Shown here: positions 1 to 12,124 of the stretch, piece by piece
How the letters are laid out: each line of letters opens with the position of its first letter
How positions within the stretch are numbered: the first letter of the stretch is position 1
Assembly (NCBI GenBank): GCA_027924585.1
Contig: BSBM01000200.1
Coordinates: forward strand, 1,054,001-1,118,000
Reading direction: 5' to 3'
DNA length: 64,000 bases
Source of the DNA: Larix kaempferi
Taxonomy: Eukaryota > Streptophyta > Pinopsida > Pinales > Pinaceae
The notes under the pieces: model-generated
The model's database searches: none
What the model was told of the DNA's origin: nothing
The model's input: the letters and a program-made list of their open reading frames with translations, nothing else
Program-made: the position numbers and the translations under genes

Positions 1-630
1 AATTTCTATAGTTTGCGAATGCGTTTGGAAATAAGAAAAGCTTACTTCCCCCGTTTTTTAAAATCACGGCTTCTAGAAGGTTTACATGATTTCGTAAAAA
101 ACATGAGTTTTTAGAAAATGTGTTTTATTTCATAAATGGAATCTACAAAGTATGCAGATTCTATGTCATCACGACTTTCTATAGTTTGCGCATGCGTCCC
201 GAAATAAGAAAAGCTTACTTCCACCGTTTTTTAAAATCACAGCTTCTAGAAGGTTTACATGATTTCGTAAAAAGCACGAGTTTTTAGAAAATGTGTTTTA
301 TTTCATAAATGGAATCAACAAAGTATGCACATTCTACGTGACAACGACTTTCTATAGTTTGCGCATGCGTCCGGAAATAAGAAAAACTTAATTCCCCCAT
401 TTTTTAAAATCACAGCTTCTAGAAGGTTTACATGAGTTCTTAAAAAACAAGAGTTTTTAGAAGATTTGTTTTATTTCATAAATGGAATCAACAAAGTATG
501 CACATTCTACGTCATAATGACTTTCTATAGTTTGCGCATTCATTTGGAAATAAGAAAAGCTTACTTCCCCCGTTTTTTAAAATCACAGTTTCTAGAAGGT
601 TTACATGATTTCTTAAAAAACACGAGTTTT

Positions 631-658
631 TAGAAAATGTGTTTTAGAAAATGTGTTT
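631..658 (+). repeat. 14-bp tandem duplication inside one monomer
   Basis: The word TAGAAAATGTGTTT occurs twice back to back (631-644, 645-658), so this monomer spans 187 bp instead of 173 bp (ATAGTTTGCG-type words at 527 and 714). I saw this duplication nowhere else in the window, so it is a private replication-slippage event. Confidence 0.95.
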
Positions 659-1739
659 TATTTCATAAATGGAATCAACAAAGTATGCACATTCTACTTC
701 ATAACGACTTTCTATAGTTTGTGCATGCGTCCGGAAATAAGAAAAGCTTATTTCCACCGTTTTTTAAAATCACAGCTTCTAGAAGGTTTACATGATTTCG
801 TAAAAAACACGAGTTTTTAGAAAATGTGTTTTATTTCATAAATGGAATCTACAAAGTATGCACATTCTACATCATAACGACTTTCTATAGTTTTTGCATG
901 CGTCCGGAAATAAGAAAAGCTTACTTCCTGCGTTTTTAAAAATCACAGCTTCTAGAAGGTTTACATGATTTCGTAAAAAACACGAGTTTTTAGAAAATGT
1001 GTTTTATTTCATAAATGGAATCTACAAAGTATGCACATTCTACGTCATAACGACTTTCTATAGTTTGTGCATGCGTCTAGAAATAAAAAAGCTTACTTCC
1101 CCCGTTTTTTAAAATCAAAGCTTCTAGAAAGTTTACATAATTTCCTAAAAAACACGAGTTTTTAGAAAATGTGTTTTATTTAATAAATGGAATAAACAAA
1201 GTATGCACATTCTACGTCACAACGACTTTCTATAGTTTGCGCATGCGTCCGGAAATAAGAAAAGCTTACTTCCCCCGTTTTTTAAAATCACAGCTTCTAG
1301 AAGGTTTACATGAGTTCTTAAAAAACACGAGTTTTTAGAAGATGTGTTTTATTTCATAAATGGAATAAACAAAGTATGCACATTCTACGTCATAACGACT
1401 TTCTATAGTTTGCGCATGCGTTTGGAAATAAGAAAAGCTTACTTCCCCCGTTTTTTAAAATCATAGCTTCTAGAAGGTTTACATGATTTCTTAAAAAAAA
1501 CGAGTTTTTAGAAAATGTGTTTTATTTCATAAATGGAATCAGCAAAGTATGCACATTCTACGTCATAACGATTTTCTATAGTTTGCGGATGCGTCCGGAA
1601 ATAAGAAAAGCTTACTTCCACCGTTTTTTAAAATCACAGCTTCCAGAAGGTTTACATGATTTCGTAAAAAACACGAGTTTTTAGAAAATGTGTTTTATTT
1701 CATAAATGGAATCTACAAAGTATGCACATTCTACGTCAT

Positions 1740-3600
1740 AACGACTTTCTATAGTTTGCGCATGCGTTTGGAAATAAGAAAAGCTTACTTCCCCCGTTTT
1801 TTAAAATCACAGCTTGTAGAAGGTTTATATGATTTCTTAAAAAACATGAGTTTTTAGAAAATGTGTTTTATTTCATAAATGGAATCAACAGAAAAGCTTA
1901 CTTCCCCCATTTTTTAAAATCACAGCTTCTAGAAGGTTTACATGATTTCTTAAAAAACACGAGTTTTTAGAAAATGTGTTTTATTTCATAAATGGAATCA
2001 ACAAAGTATGCACATTCTACGTCATAACGACTTTCTATAGTTTGCACATGCGTCCGGAAATAAGAAAAGATTACTTCCACCGTTTTTTAAAATCACAGCT
2101 TCTAGAAGGTTTACATGATTTCGTAAAAAACACGAGTTTTTAGAAAATGTGTTTTATTTCATAAATGGACTCAACAAAGTATGCACATTCTACGTCATAA
2201 CGACTTTCTATAGTTTGTGGATGCGTCCGGAAATAAGAAAAGATTACTTCCATCGTTTTTTAAAATCACAGCTTTTAGAAGGTTTACATGATTTTGTAAA
2301 AAACACGAGTTTTTAGAAAATGTGTTTTATTTCATAAATGGAATCAACAAAGTACGCACATTCTATGTCATAACGACTTTCTATAGTTTGCGCATTCGTC
2401 CGGAAATAAGAAAAGCTTACTTCCCCCGTTTTTTAAAATCACAGCTTCTAGAAGGTTTACATGATTTCTTAAAAAACACGAGTTTTTAGAAAATGTGTTT
2501 TATTTCATAAATGGAATCAACAAATTATGCACATTCGACGTCATAACGACTTTATATAGTTTGCGCATGCATTTGGTAATAAGAAAAGCTTACATCCCCC
2601 GTTTTTTAAAATCACAGCTTCTAGAAGGTTTACATCATTTCTTAAAAAACACGAGTTTTTAGAAAATGTGTTTTATTTCATAAATGGAATCAACAAATTA
2701 TGCACATTCGACGTCATAACGACTTTATATAGTTTGTGCATGCATTTGGTAATAAGAAAAGCTTACATCCCCCGTTTTTTAAAATCACAGCTTCTAGAAG
2801 GTTTACATGATTTATTAAAAAACACGAGTTTTTAGAAAATGTGTTTTATTTCAAAAATGGAATCAACAAAGTATGTACATTCTACGTCATAACGAATTTC
2901 TATAGTTTGCGCATGCGTTTGGAAATAAGAAAATCTTACTTCCCCCGTTTTTTAAAATCACAACTTCTAGAAGGTTTATATGATTTCTTAAAAAACATGA
3001 GATTTTAGAAAATGTGTTTTATTTCATAAATGGAATCAACAGAAAAGCTTACTTCCCCCGTTTTTTAAAATCACAGCTTCTAGAAGGTTTACATGATTTC
3101 TTAAAAAACACGAGTTTTTAGAAAATGTGTTTTATTTCATAAATGGAATCAACAAAGTATGCACATTCTACGTCATAACGACTTTCTATAGTTTGCACAT
3201 GCGTCCGGAAATAAGAAAAAATTACTTCCACCGTTTTTTAAAATCACAGCTTCTAGAAGGTTTACATGATTTCGTAAAAAACACGAGTTTTTAGAAAATG
3301 TGTTTTATTTCATAAATGGACTCAACAAAGTATGCACATTCTACCTCATAACGACTTTCTATAGTTTGTGGATGCGTCCGGAAATAAGAAAAGCTTACTT
3401 CCACCGTTTTTTAAAATCACAGCTTCTAGAAGGTTTACATGATTTCTTAAAAAACACGAGTTTTTAGAAAATGTGTTTTATTTCATAAATGGAATCTACA
3501 AAGTATGCACATTCTACGTCATAAGGACTTTCTATAGTTTGCGCATCCGTCCGGAAATAAGAAAAGCTTACTTCCCCCGTTTTTTAAAATCACAGCTTCT
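1740..3600 (+). repeat. 7-monomer higher-order repeat (about 1151 bp, two copies)
   Basis: Two successive segments share a distinctive junction in which 60 bp of the monomer are missing, so that ATCAACA runs straight into GAAAAGCTTAC (junctions at 1890/1891 and 3041/3042). The spacing is 1151 bp, which is 7 x 173 minus 60. Further shared variants follow at the same spacing: GCACATGCG (about 2044 and 3195), GGACTCAACAAAG (about 2168 and 3318) and TTTGTGGATGCG (about 2213 and 3364). One deletion event followed by segmental duplication explains the pattern. Confidence 0.85.
2515..2860 (+). repeat. recent adjacent monomer duplication
   Basis: Two neighbouring monomers share a set of variants otherwise rare in the window: CAACAAATTATGC, CATTCGACGTC, ACTTTATATAG, GCATTTGGTAATAAG and CTTACATCCCCC. 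They are offset by 173 bp, so one monomer appears to have been copied next to itself recently. Confidence 0.85.
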
Positions 3601-4524
3601 AGAAGGTTTACATGATTTCTTAAAAAACACGAGTTTTTAGAAAATGTGTTTTATTTCATAAATGGAATCAACAAAGTATGCACATTCTACGTCATAACGA
3701 CTTTCTATAGTTTGCGCATGCGTTTGGAAATGAGAAAAGCTTACTTCCCCTGTTTTTTAAAATCACAGCTTCTAGAAGGTGTACATGATTTCGTAAAAAA
3801 CACGAATTTTTAGAAAATGTGTTTTATTTCATAAATGGAATCAACAAAGTATGCACATTCTACGTCATAACGACTTTCTAGGGTTTGCGCATGCGTCCGG
3901 AAATAAGAAAAGATTACTTCCACCGTTTTTTAAAATCACAGCTTCTAGAAGGTTTACATGATTTCTTAAAAAACACGAGTTTTAAGAAAATGTGTTTTAT
4001 TTCATAAATGGAATCTACAAAGTATGCACATTCTACGTCATAACGACTTTCTATAGTTTGCGAATGCGTCCGGAAATAAGAAAAGCTTACTTCCACTGTT
4101 TTTTAAAATCACAGCTTCTAGAAGGTTTACATGATTTCTTAAAAAACACGAGTTTTTAGAAAATGTGTTTTATTTCATAAATGGAATCAACAAAGTATGC
4201 ACATTCTACGTCATGACGACTTTCTATAGTTTGTGCATGCGTTTGGAAATAAGAAAAGCTTACTTCCCCCGTTTTTTAAAATCACAGCTTCTAGAAGGTT
4301 TACATGATTTATTAAAAAACACGATTTTTTAGAAAATGTGTTTTATTTCATAAATGGAATCAACAAAGTATGCACATTCTACGTCATAACGACTTTCTAT
4401 AGTTTGTTCATGCGTTCGGAAAGAAGAAAAGCTTACTTCCCCCGTTTTTTAAAATCACAGCTTCTAGAAGGTTTACATGATTTCTTAAAAAACACGAGTT
4501 TTTAGAAAATTTGTTTTATTTCAT

Positions 4525-6300
4525 AAAGGGAATCAACAAAGTATGCACATTCTACGTCATAACGAATTTCTATAGCTTGCGCATTCGTCTGGAAATAAGA
4601 AAAGCTTACTTCCCCCGTTTTTTAAAATCACAGCTTCTAGAAGGTTTACATGATTTATTAAAAAACACGAGTTTTTAGAAAATGTGTTTTATTTCATAAA
4701 TGGAATCTACAAAGTATGCACATTCTATGTCATAACGACTTTCTATAGTTTGCGCATGCGTCCGGAAATAAGAAAAGCTTACTTCCCCCGGTTTTTAATA
4801 TCACAGCTTCTAGAAGGTTTACATGATTTATTAAAAAACACGAGTTTTCAGAAAATGTGTTTTATTTCAAAAATGGAATCAACAAAGTATGTACATTCTA
4901 CGTAATAATGAATTTCTATAGTTTGAGCATGCGTTTGGAAATAAGAAAAGCTTACTTCCCCCGTTTTTTAAAATCACAGCTTCTAGAACGTTTACATGAT
5001 TTCTTAAAAACCACGAGTTTTTAGAAAATGTGTTTTATTTCATCAATGGAATCAAAAAAGTATGCACATTCTACGTCATACCGAATTTTTATAGTTTGCG
5101 CATGCGTCCGGAAATAAGAAAAGCTTACTTTCACCGTTTTTTAAAATCACAGCTTCTAGAAGGTTTACATGATTTCTTAAAAAACACGAGTTTTTAGAAA
5201 ATGTGTTTTATTTCATAAATGGAATCAACAAATTATGCACATTCTACGTCATAACGACTTTCTATAGTTTGCGCATGCGTCCGGAAATAAGAAAAGCTTA
5301 CCTCCCCCGTTTTTTAAAATCACAGATTCTAGAAGTTTTGCATGATTTCTTAAAAAACATGAGTTTTTAGAAAATGTGTTTTATTAAATAAATGGAATCA
5401 ACAAAGTCTGCACATTCCACGTCATAACGACTTTATATAGTTTGCGCATGCGTTTGGAAATAAGAAAAGCTTACTTCCCTCGTTTTTTAAAATCGCAGCT
5501 TCTAGAAGGTTTACATGATTTCGTAAAAAACACGAGTTTTTAGAAAATGTTTTTTATTTCATCAATGGAATCAACAAAGTATGCACATTCTACATCATAA
5601 CGACCTTCTATAGTTTGCGCATGCGTTTGGAAATAAGAAAAGCTTACTTCCCCCGTTTTTTAAAATCACAGCTTCTAGAAGGTTTACATGATTTCCTAAA
5701 AAACACGAGTTTTTAGAAAATGTGTTTTATTTCATCAAAAGAATCAACAAACTATGCACATTCTACGTCATAAGGACTTTCTATAGCTTGCGGATGTGTC
5801 CGGAAATAAGAAAAGCTTACTTCCACTGATTTCTAAAATCACAGCTTCTAGAAGGTTTACATGATTTCGTAAAAAACACGAGTATTTAGAAAATGTGTTT
5901 TATTTCATAAATGGAATCTACAAAGTATGCACATTCTACGTCATAACGACTTTCTATAGTTTGCACATGCGTCCGGAAATAAGAAAAGGTTACTTCCACC
6001 GTTTTTTAAAATCAGAGCTTCTAGAAGGTTTACATGATTTCTTAAAAAACACGAGTTTTTAGAAAATGTGTTTTATTTCATAAAGGGAATCAACAAAGTA
6101 TGCACATTCTACGTCATAACGAATTTCTATAGTTTGTGCATTCGTCTGGAAATAAGAAAAGCTTACTTCCCCCGTTTTTTAAAATCACAGCTTCTAGAAG
6201 GTTTACATGATTTATTAGAAAACACGAGTTTTTAGAAAATGTGTTTTATTTCATAAATGGTACCTACAAAGTATGCACATTCTATGTCATAACGACTTTC
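4525..6300 (+). repeat. 9-monomer duplicated segment in segment A
   Basis: The variant string AAAGGGAATCAACAAAG, followed by a monomer with GCATTCGTCTGG, occurs near 4525 and again near 6083. The spacing is about 1557 bp, which is 9 x 173. Downstream variants match as well (TTTATTAAAAAACACG in both), indicating a local segmental duplication. Confidence 0.65.
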
Positions 6301-8724
6301 TATAGTTTGCGCATGCGTCCGGAAATAAGAAAAGCTTACTTCCCCCATTTTTTAAAATCACAGCTTCTAGAAGGTTTACATGATTTATTAAAAAACACGA
6401 GTTTTTAGAAAATGTGTTTTATTTCAAAAATGGAATCAACAAAGTATGTACATTCTACGTCATAACGAATTTCTATAGTTTGCGCATGCGTTTGGAAATA
6501 AGAAAAGCTTACTTCCCCCGTTTTTTAAAATCACAGCTTCTAGAAGATTTACATGATTTCTTAAAAAACACGAGTTTTTAGAAAATGTGTTTTATTTCAT
6601 AAATGGAATCAACAAAGTATGCACATTCTACGTCATAACGACTTTCTATAGTTTGCGCATGCGTCCGGAAATAAGAAAAGCTTACTTCCACCGTTTTTTA
6701 AAATCACAGCTTCTAGAAGGTTTACATGATTTCGTAAAAAACACGAGTTTTTAGAAAATGTGTTTTATTTCATAAATGGAATCAACAAAGTATGCACATT
6801 CTACGTCATAACGACTTTCTATAGTTTGCGCATGCGTCTGGAAATAAGAAAAGATTACTTCCACCGTTTTTTAAAATCACAGCTTCTAGAAGGTTTACAT
6901 CATTTCGTAAAAAACATGAGTTTTTAGAAAATGTGTTTTATTTCATAAATGGAATCTACAAAGTATACACATTCTACGTCACAACGACTTTCTATAGTTT
7001 GTGCATGCGTCCGGAAATAAGAAAAGCTTACTTCCCCCGTTTTTTAAAATCACAGCTTCTAGAAGGTTTACATGAGTTCTTAAAAAACACGAGTTTTTAG
7101 AAAATGTGTTTTATTTCATAAATGGAATCAACAAAGTATGCACATTCTACGTCATAACGACTTTCTATAGTTTGTGCATGCGTTTGGAAATAAGAAAAGC
7201 TTACTTCCTCCGTTTTTTAAAATCACAGCTTCTAGAAGGTTTACATGATTTCTTAAAAAACACGAGTTTTTAGAAAATGTGTTTTATTTCATAAATGGAA
7301 TCAACAAAGTATGCACATTCTACATCATAACGAATTTCTATAGTTTGCGCATGCGTCCGGAAATAAGAAAAGCTTACTCCCACCGTTTTTTAAAATCACA
7401 GCTTCGAGAAGGTTTACATGATTTCGTAAAAAACACGAGTTTTTAGAGAATGTGTTTTATTTCATAAATGGAATCTACAAACTATGCACATTCTACGTCA
7501 TAACGACTTTCTATAGTTTGTGCATGCGTCCAGAAATAAGAAAAGCTTCCTTCCACCGTTTTTTAAAATCACAGCTTCTAGAAGGTGTACATGATTTCGT
7601 AAAAAACACGAGTTTTTAGAAAATGTGTTTTATTTCATAAATGGAATCAACAAAGTATGCACATTCTACGTCATAACGACTTTCTAGGGTTTTCGCATGC
7701 GTCCGGAAATAAGAAAAGCTTACTTCCACCATTTTTTAAAATCACAGCTTCTAGAAGGTTTACATGATTTCTTAAAAAACACGAGTTTTTAGAAAATGTG
7801 TTTTATTTCATAAATGGAATCAACAAATTATGCACATTCTACGTCATAACGACTTTCTATAGTTTGCGCATTCGTCCGGAAATATGAAAAGCTTACTTCC
7901 ATCGTTTTTTAAAATCACAGCTTCGAGAAGGTTTACATGATTTCGTAAAAAGCACGAGTTTTTAGAAAATGTGTTTTATTTCATAAATGGAATCTACAAA
8001 GTATGCACATTATACGTCATAACGACTTTTTATAGTTTGCGCATGCGTCCGAAATAAGAAAAGCTTACTTCCACTGTTTTTTAAAATCACAGCTTCTAGA
8101 AGGTTTACATGATTTCTTAAAAAACACGAGTTTTTAGAAAATGTGTTTTATTTCATAAATGGAATCTACAAAGTATGCACATTCTACGTCATAATGACTT
8201 TCTATAGTTTGCGCATGCGTCCGGAAATGAGAAAAGCTTACTTCCCCCGTTTTTTAAAATCACAGGTTCTAGAAGGTTTACATGATTTCTTAAAAAACAC
8301 GAGTTTTTAGAAATATGTTTTATTTCATAAATGGAATCAACCATGTATTCACATTCTACGTCATAACGACTTTCTATAGTTTGCGCATGCGTCCGGAAAT
8401 AAGAAAAGCTTACTTCCACCGTTTTTGTAAATCACAGCTTCTAGAAGGTTTACATGATTTCGTAAAAAACACGAGTTTTTAGAAAATGTGTTTTATTTCA
8501 TAAATGGAATCTACAAAGTATGCACATTCTACGTCATAACGACTTTCTATAGTTTGCGCGTGCGTCCAGAAATAAGAAAAGCTTACTTCCACCGTTTTTT
8601 AAAATCACAGCTTCTAGAAGGTTTACATGATTTCTTAAAAAACACGAGTTTTTAGAAACTGTGTTTTATTTCATAAATGGAATCAACAAAGTATGCACAT
8701 TCTACCTCATAATGACTTTCTATA

Positions 8725-8729
8725 GTTTG
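8725..8729 (+). other. target-site duplication, left of retroelement 1
   Basis: GTTTG directly precedes the TG of the 5' LTR and is repeated at 15980-15984 after the CA of the 3' LTR. It corresponds to monomer positions 4-8. Five-bp duplications are usual for Ty1/copia integrases. Confidence 0.95.
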
Positions 8730-9333
8730 TGTTGAGATATTGTAACTTCAAAGAATATTATAATTGTACTTTATTATTCTGGAGATGTTTCATTCCTCTA
8801 TGAAGATCTTATTGTATATCCGGACATGTTTATTGCTCCATCGGAATGTGGTAACTCGGGTTATTAGACTTCCCCAGTGGGGGTCGGCCCTGTATGTGTT
8901 ATGTGGGTCAATGGGTTATTAGACCACCCTAGAGGGGTCAGCCCAGTCAGTTGTAGTGGGGTATTTAACCCATTGGTTAAATACGAGACTTCGTGTACCT
9001 GTGTAAAATACATGTCAGTGTAGTGTATAAATAGAGGAGGTGTGTTCCTCATTTGATACACTCACTTACTTAAGGATAGTGCACTTGTGGAGGAGAGGTC
9101 TACTATTGTGGAGGAGGAGATCATGTTTCAGGGTTTCATCTTTGTATATTGCTGGTCATCTATATTGAGGAAGCTTTGCTGGGTTTTCTACCCCATGAGG
9201 GTTTCCCAGGATAAATCTCTGTCTCTTGTGTTTATGCTGTGCTTGTTGTTTCTTCAGTGATCCTGTATATGCTATTATTGTGAAAGGGAATGTAATGCTG
9301 CTATTTTATGTCTTGGCATATTAAATCTTAACA
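8730..9333 (+). repeat. 5' LTR of retroelement 1
   Basis: The LTR is 604 bp, with TG at 8730 and CA at 9332-9333. U3 contains duplicated elements: two GGGTTATTAGAC words 55 bp apart (8858, 8913), each followed by a G/C-rich GGGGTCRGCCC word. A TATA box lies at 9026-9033, so transcription would start near 9055-9065. The downstream part has GTGGAGGAG repeats. It shares a single origin with 15376-15979, with about 17 substitutions and no indel seen. Open frames inside it are not coding. Confidence 0.95.
9026..9033 (+). promoter_or_regulatory. TATA box of 5' LTR, element 1
   Basis: TATAAATA followed by GAGGAGG, at the same offset in all four LTRs (9026, 15672, 43399, 49894). The position, about 300 bp into the LTR, suits a U3 promoter that starts transcription some 25-35 bp downstream. 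Confidence 0.8.
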
Positions 9334-9345
9334 TGGAATCAGAGC
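9334..9345 (+). other. primer-binding site (tRNA-iMet type), element 1
   Basis: TGGAATCAGAGC begins immediately after the 5' LTR. Plant retrotransposons primed by initiator-Met tRNA carry TGGTATCAGAGC here; this copy differs at one base (A for T), and element 2 has TGGTGTCAGAGC. The position and match establish this as the minus-strand priming site. Confidence 0.92.
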
Positions 9346-12003
9346 TAACCTGAAGGAAGACAAGGTATGGCACTTACGACACTTGCTTTACTTACGACAA
9401 TTTGAAGGTTAGGGTTTTACGTAGCAAAAACCAGTCATCGTGGAACTTTCGCTATAAATCCATTTCTGCGAAGGTTCAGTGTTTGAAAAGTTTACAGGTC
9501 GAAGATAACATCCCCAGGTACCTTGTGTCCAAAGTGCACCCTCAGATTCGTTGTACTTTATGAGTTATGATCAGTACAATTTAGGGTTTCTGCCTCTTCC
9601 AGATCTCAGTCAAAATCAGGTGACCTTGGAAAAAAGGTCATAACTTGGGCTAGAAAGCTCCAAATGAAATTTCGTAAAAAGTGACAGGTAGTACACAGAC
9701 TGTACTATCTCAAGAAACGTTTTCAGAGGCCGAAGGTGAAACTGTGACACGTGGAACGCCGTACAAGTTCGTTCTCCTGTTTTATCCCATAAACAGGTCA
9801 CGTTGCGACACTTGGCATAACTCTCTCTCAGGGAGTCCAATTGAGGTCAGACCTATCAATATGGAAAGATAACAGGGCAATATATCTTAGGAAACATTTT
9901 CAGATGCCGAAGTTCAAACAGTGACATGTGGCACATCGTACAAGTTCGATCTATTGTTTTATCCCATAAACAGGTCACGTTGCGACACTTGGCATAACTC
10001 TCTCTCAGAAAATCCAATTGAGGTCAGACCTGTCAGGATGGAAAGATGACAGGTCAGACTACTACAGAAAACGTTTTCAGGCCCCGTGGAGCAAAAATTT
10101 CAGAGTTATAGCAGAAACAATCAGGTACATATTTCTGTCAAAACAGAATTATTTTTGGACCACCTTTATTCATGGCTTCTGGAATTTACGGTTTCGGAGA
10201 AAGTTAGAATTCTTGGAATCGGAATCCATGGCTGAATGTTACTCAGGAAAATTGAAATTTAGAGACCAAGATCAAATTTTTTTGGTTGGGTAGAAGACCG
10301 GGCTTGATTAAACCCTAGCTCGGGATCTTGATCGGAAAGATGGAAAATTAGGGCTTCAACAAAAGTTGGAATTTTTTAAGTCTGTAACCACGGCTGGAAG
10401 CTCCTCAGAAAAATAAGAGTTTAGAGCCTTGGATCAAACCTTTTCATTGAGCAGAAGGGTGGGCTTCATCAAACCCTGGTTTGGGATCCTGTCCAGAAGA
10501 TCCGGAAGCTTCAAAAGCAATTTTGAGGGGTCAAATTTTGGAGATTTCAAAATTGAAGTATGCTAGTTTTATCAACCCAGCAAGACACATCCTTCCATTC
10601 ATTCGGAAGTGTGAAAGTCAAAGATTGAATTTTTAGGGTTTCTCTAGCAAACCCTAATCAAGCTCCAGATCAAGGTTCAGGGGGAGTTGAGGCTAAGGCC
10701 TTACATAAGAAGACTACAAGAAGGTATGACTTAAGGAGGTTCAGGTATGTCTTGAAATCTGATTCTTGATTAAGTTCATAATGTGTTTTGTCTTCATGTT
10801 ATTTATTAGTACAATCTTGATTAATGTTAGAATTGTCTTATCACCCTAGTAACAGTATGAATGCATGTGAATGATCGAATACATTCATTGATTAGGGCTA
10901 TATGATTGTACTAATGCATTATGGTGTTGTGTGAGGTTGATGTTGTCTGCTAACAAGATACAGGTACATCGCAAAAGACAAATCAAGTTCCATGACCATG
11001 ACCACATGAAGACAAAGACTCATCCATAATCTTTGTTCTACTTACGAGGTATGTATGACCTTGTTATATTATGCTTAACCTATGAGACATGCAGGTTCTA
11101 GCTCAGGATCTCTAAATCAATGAAGAGATTGTTTAGGTATGTTGCACATAACTAAGCAGGTATACTAATCCAGGTATGTTTTCCTATGTCATGTTAGAAT
11201 CTTACCTTGTGTTAGGATCCCTTATATAAGTATACTTGGTACGATTGGTTATGCTTATTCATAAAGTTAGTAATCAAGGGTTTATGCATATCATGTCTCT
11301 TATCTTGGTTGATTATTTAACTAACTAGATCAAACAAGAATATGCATAAGTAAAGGAAGACTTCCCTAAAACCTTGAATATTATCTATAATCATGATTAT
11401 ACATTTTCAAGATTATTTAGAACTATAATGTTTTGATAACATTGAGATTATACTAATGAATGTATGTTTGTGTATGAGATCATGAGGATGACACTTGAGC
11501 ATGCATAGTGGTACAGAATGAATAGAAGTTCAAAAAAAAAAAAACATACAGAAGATCAAGCAAGAGGCAACCACACAAACAGAACAGATAAGTATTTGAG
11601 TTGTTATTTGAAATAGTAAATGATATTGCCTGTATGCATATTTATATTCCTAGAATATATGATGCCGAGCATAAACATTCATAGAGCATTGAACAGTGTA
11701 CTACTAGTATGCATATGATTGGTAAGTTGGACAAACATTCCATTGTTGCGTGTCTAGAATGAAACCTCTTTGCTGACATGCTGAGAGCTGTGCACACTCT
11801 CAATAGTATGTTCTGGTAGAGATGGAAGGCATCTAGATAGCCACTGTATGCATACAGGATATGGGAAAGTGTTGTGCCAAAGTATTGGTCAAGATAGTCG
11901 CATAACTATGAAAATGATATCTGTATGCATAATAGGTTATCATGTCAACGTGATTTGATGATTATGAAGTATTACTAATCATGTACTTAATTTTGATTTG
12001 TAG
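9346..12003 (+). other. non-coding leader of element 1 with old tandem duplications
   Basis: About 2.66 kb without any convincing coding frame. At 9678-10080 a unit of about 177-187 bp is repeated (starts near 9678, 9865, 10042; the word CCCATAAACAGGTCA recurs 177 bp apart). At about 10190-10520 a second, more diverged direct repeat has an offset near 162 bp (CCATGGCTGA near 10226 and CCACGGCTGG near 10388). From 10720 to 11180 there is a cluster of AGGTATG words resembling 5' splice sites. An A-run lies near 11532. The whole layout is shared with 43719-46410 in element 2, so it belongs to the family. Where gag would be expected I see nothing recognisable. Confidence 0.8.
11980..12003 (+). 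promoter_or_regulatory. candidate 3' splice site before the pol remnant, element 1
   Basis: A branch-point-like ACTAAT (near 11973) is followed by a T-rich stretch ending in TTGATTTGTAG at 12003, then GAAAGATC. The same arrangement occurs at 46381-46410 in element 2. With the upstream AGGTATGT donors it could define an intron in the leader. This is inferred from signal sequences only. Confidence 0.4.
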
Positions 12004-12124
12004 GAAAGATCATGATGAACAATTAACAAGCGATGGATGTTCAACAAAAGGATTTACAAATCAAACACACTATAGAAGGCTCATGGCTAGAAGATTCTCT
12101 TAGAAAGAGGAAGAGAATCATGAT

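Larger units (their letters stand above)
1..8729 (+). repeat. 173-bp satellite array, segment A (about 50 monomers)
   Basis: Head-to-tail monomers, all in one orientation. The word ATAGTTTGCG recurs at 8, 181, 354 and 527, giving a 173-bp period. Numbering a monomer from that word, a HindIII site (AAGCTT) is at 31-36, the palindrome CTTCTAGAAG at 63-72, an A-run/CACGAG/T-run stretch at 88-105 and TTTCATAAATGG at 121-132. Common two-state sites are TCCGG or TTTGG near 17-21, CCCCCG or CCACCG near 41-45, TTCGTAAA or TTCTTAAA near 83-90, and ATCTACA or ATCAACA near 134-140. The sequence is AT-rich and has no conserved reading frame, since 173 is not a multiple of three. The array ends at retroelement 1. 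A centromeric role is inferred from monomer length, uniform orientation and HOR structure; it is not shown directly. Confidence 0.97.

Noticed and set aside
181-353. CENP-B box in the monomer
   Set aside because: The closest stretch, TTTCGTAAAAAACACGAG, fits the first half (TTCG) but not the required CGGG part, so the match is not acceptable.
8864-9061. Open frames within LTRs (also 15510-15707 and 49910-50128)
   Set aside because: They overlap promoter sequence, differ among the four LTRs and show no protein-like features.
9681-9872. 63-codon frame present in both elements (also 44054-44245)
   Set aside because: It begins with GTG, unlikely in a plant nuclear gene. About 12 of 63 residues differ with about 19 base changes, so most changes alter the protein. 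No family is recognised.
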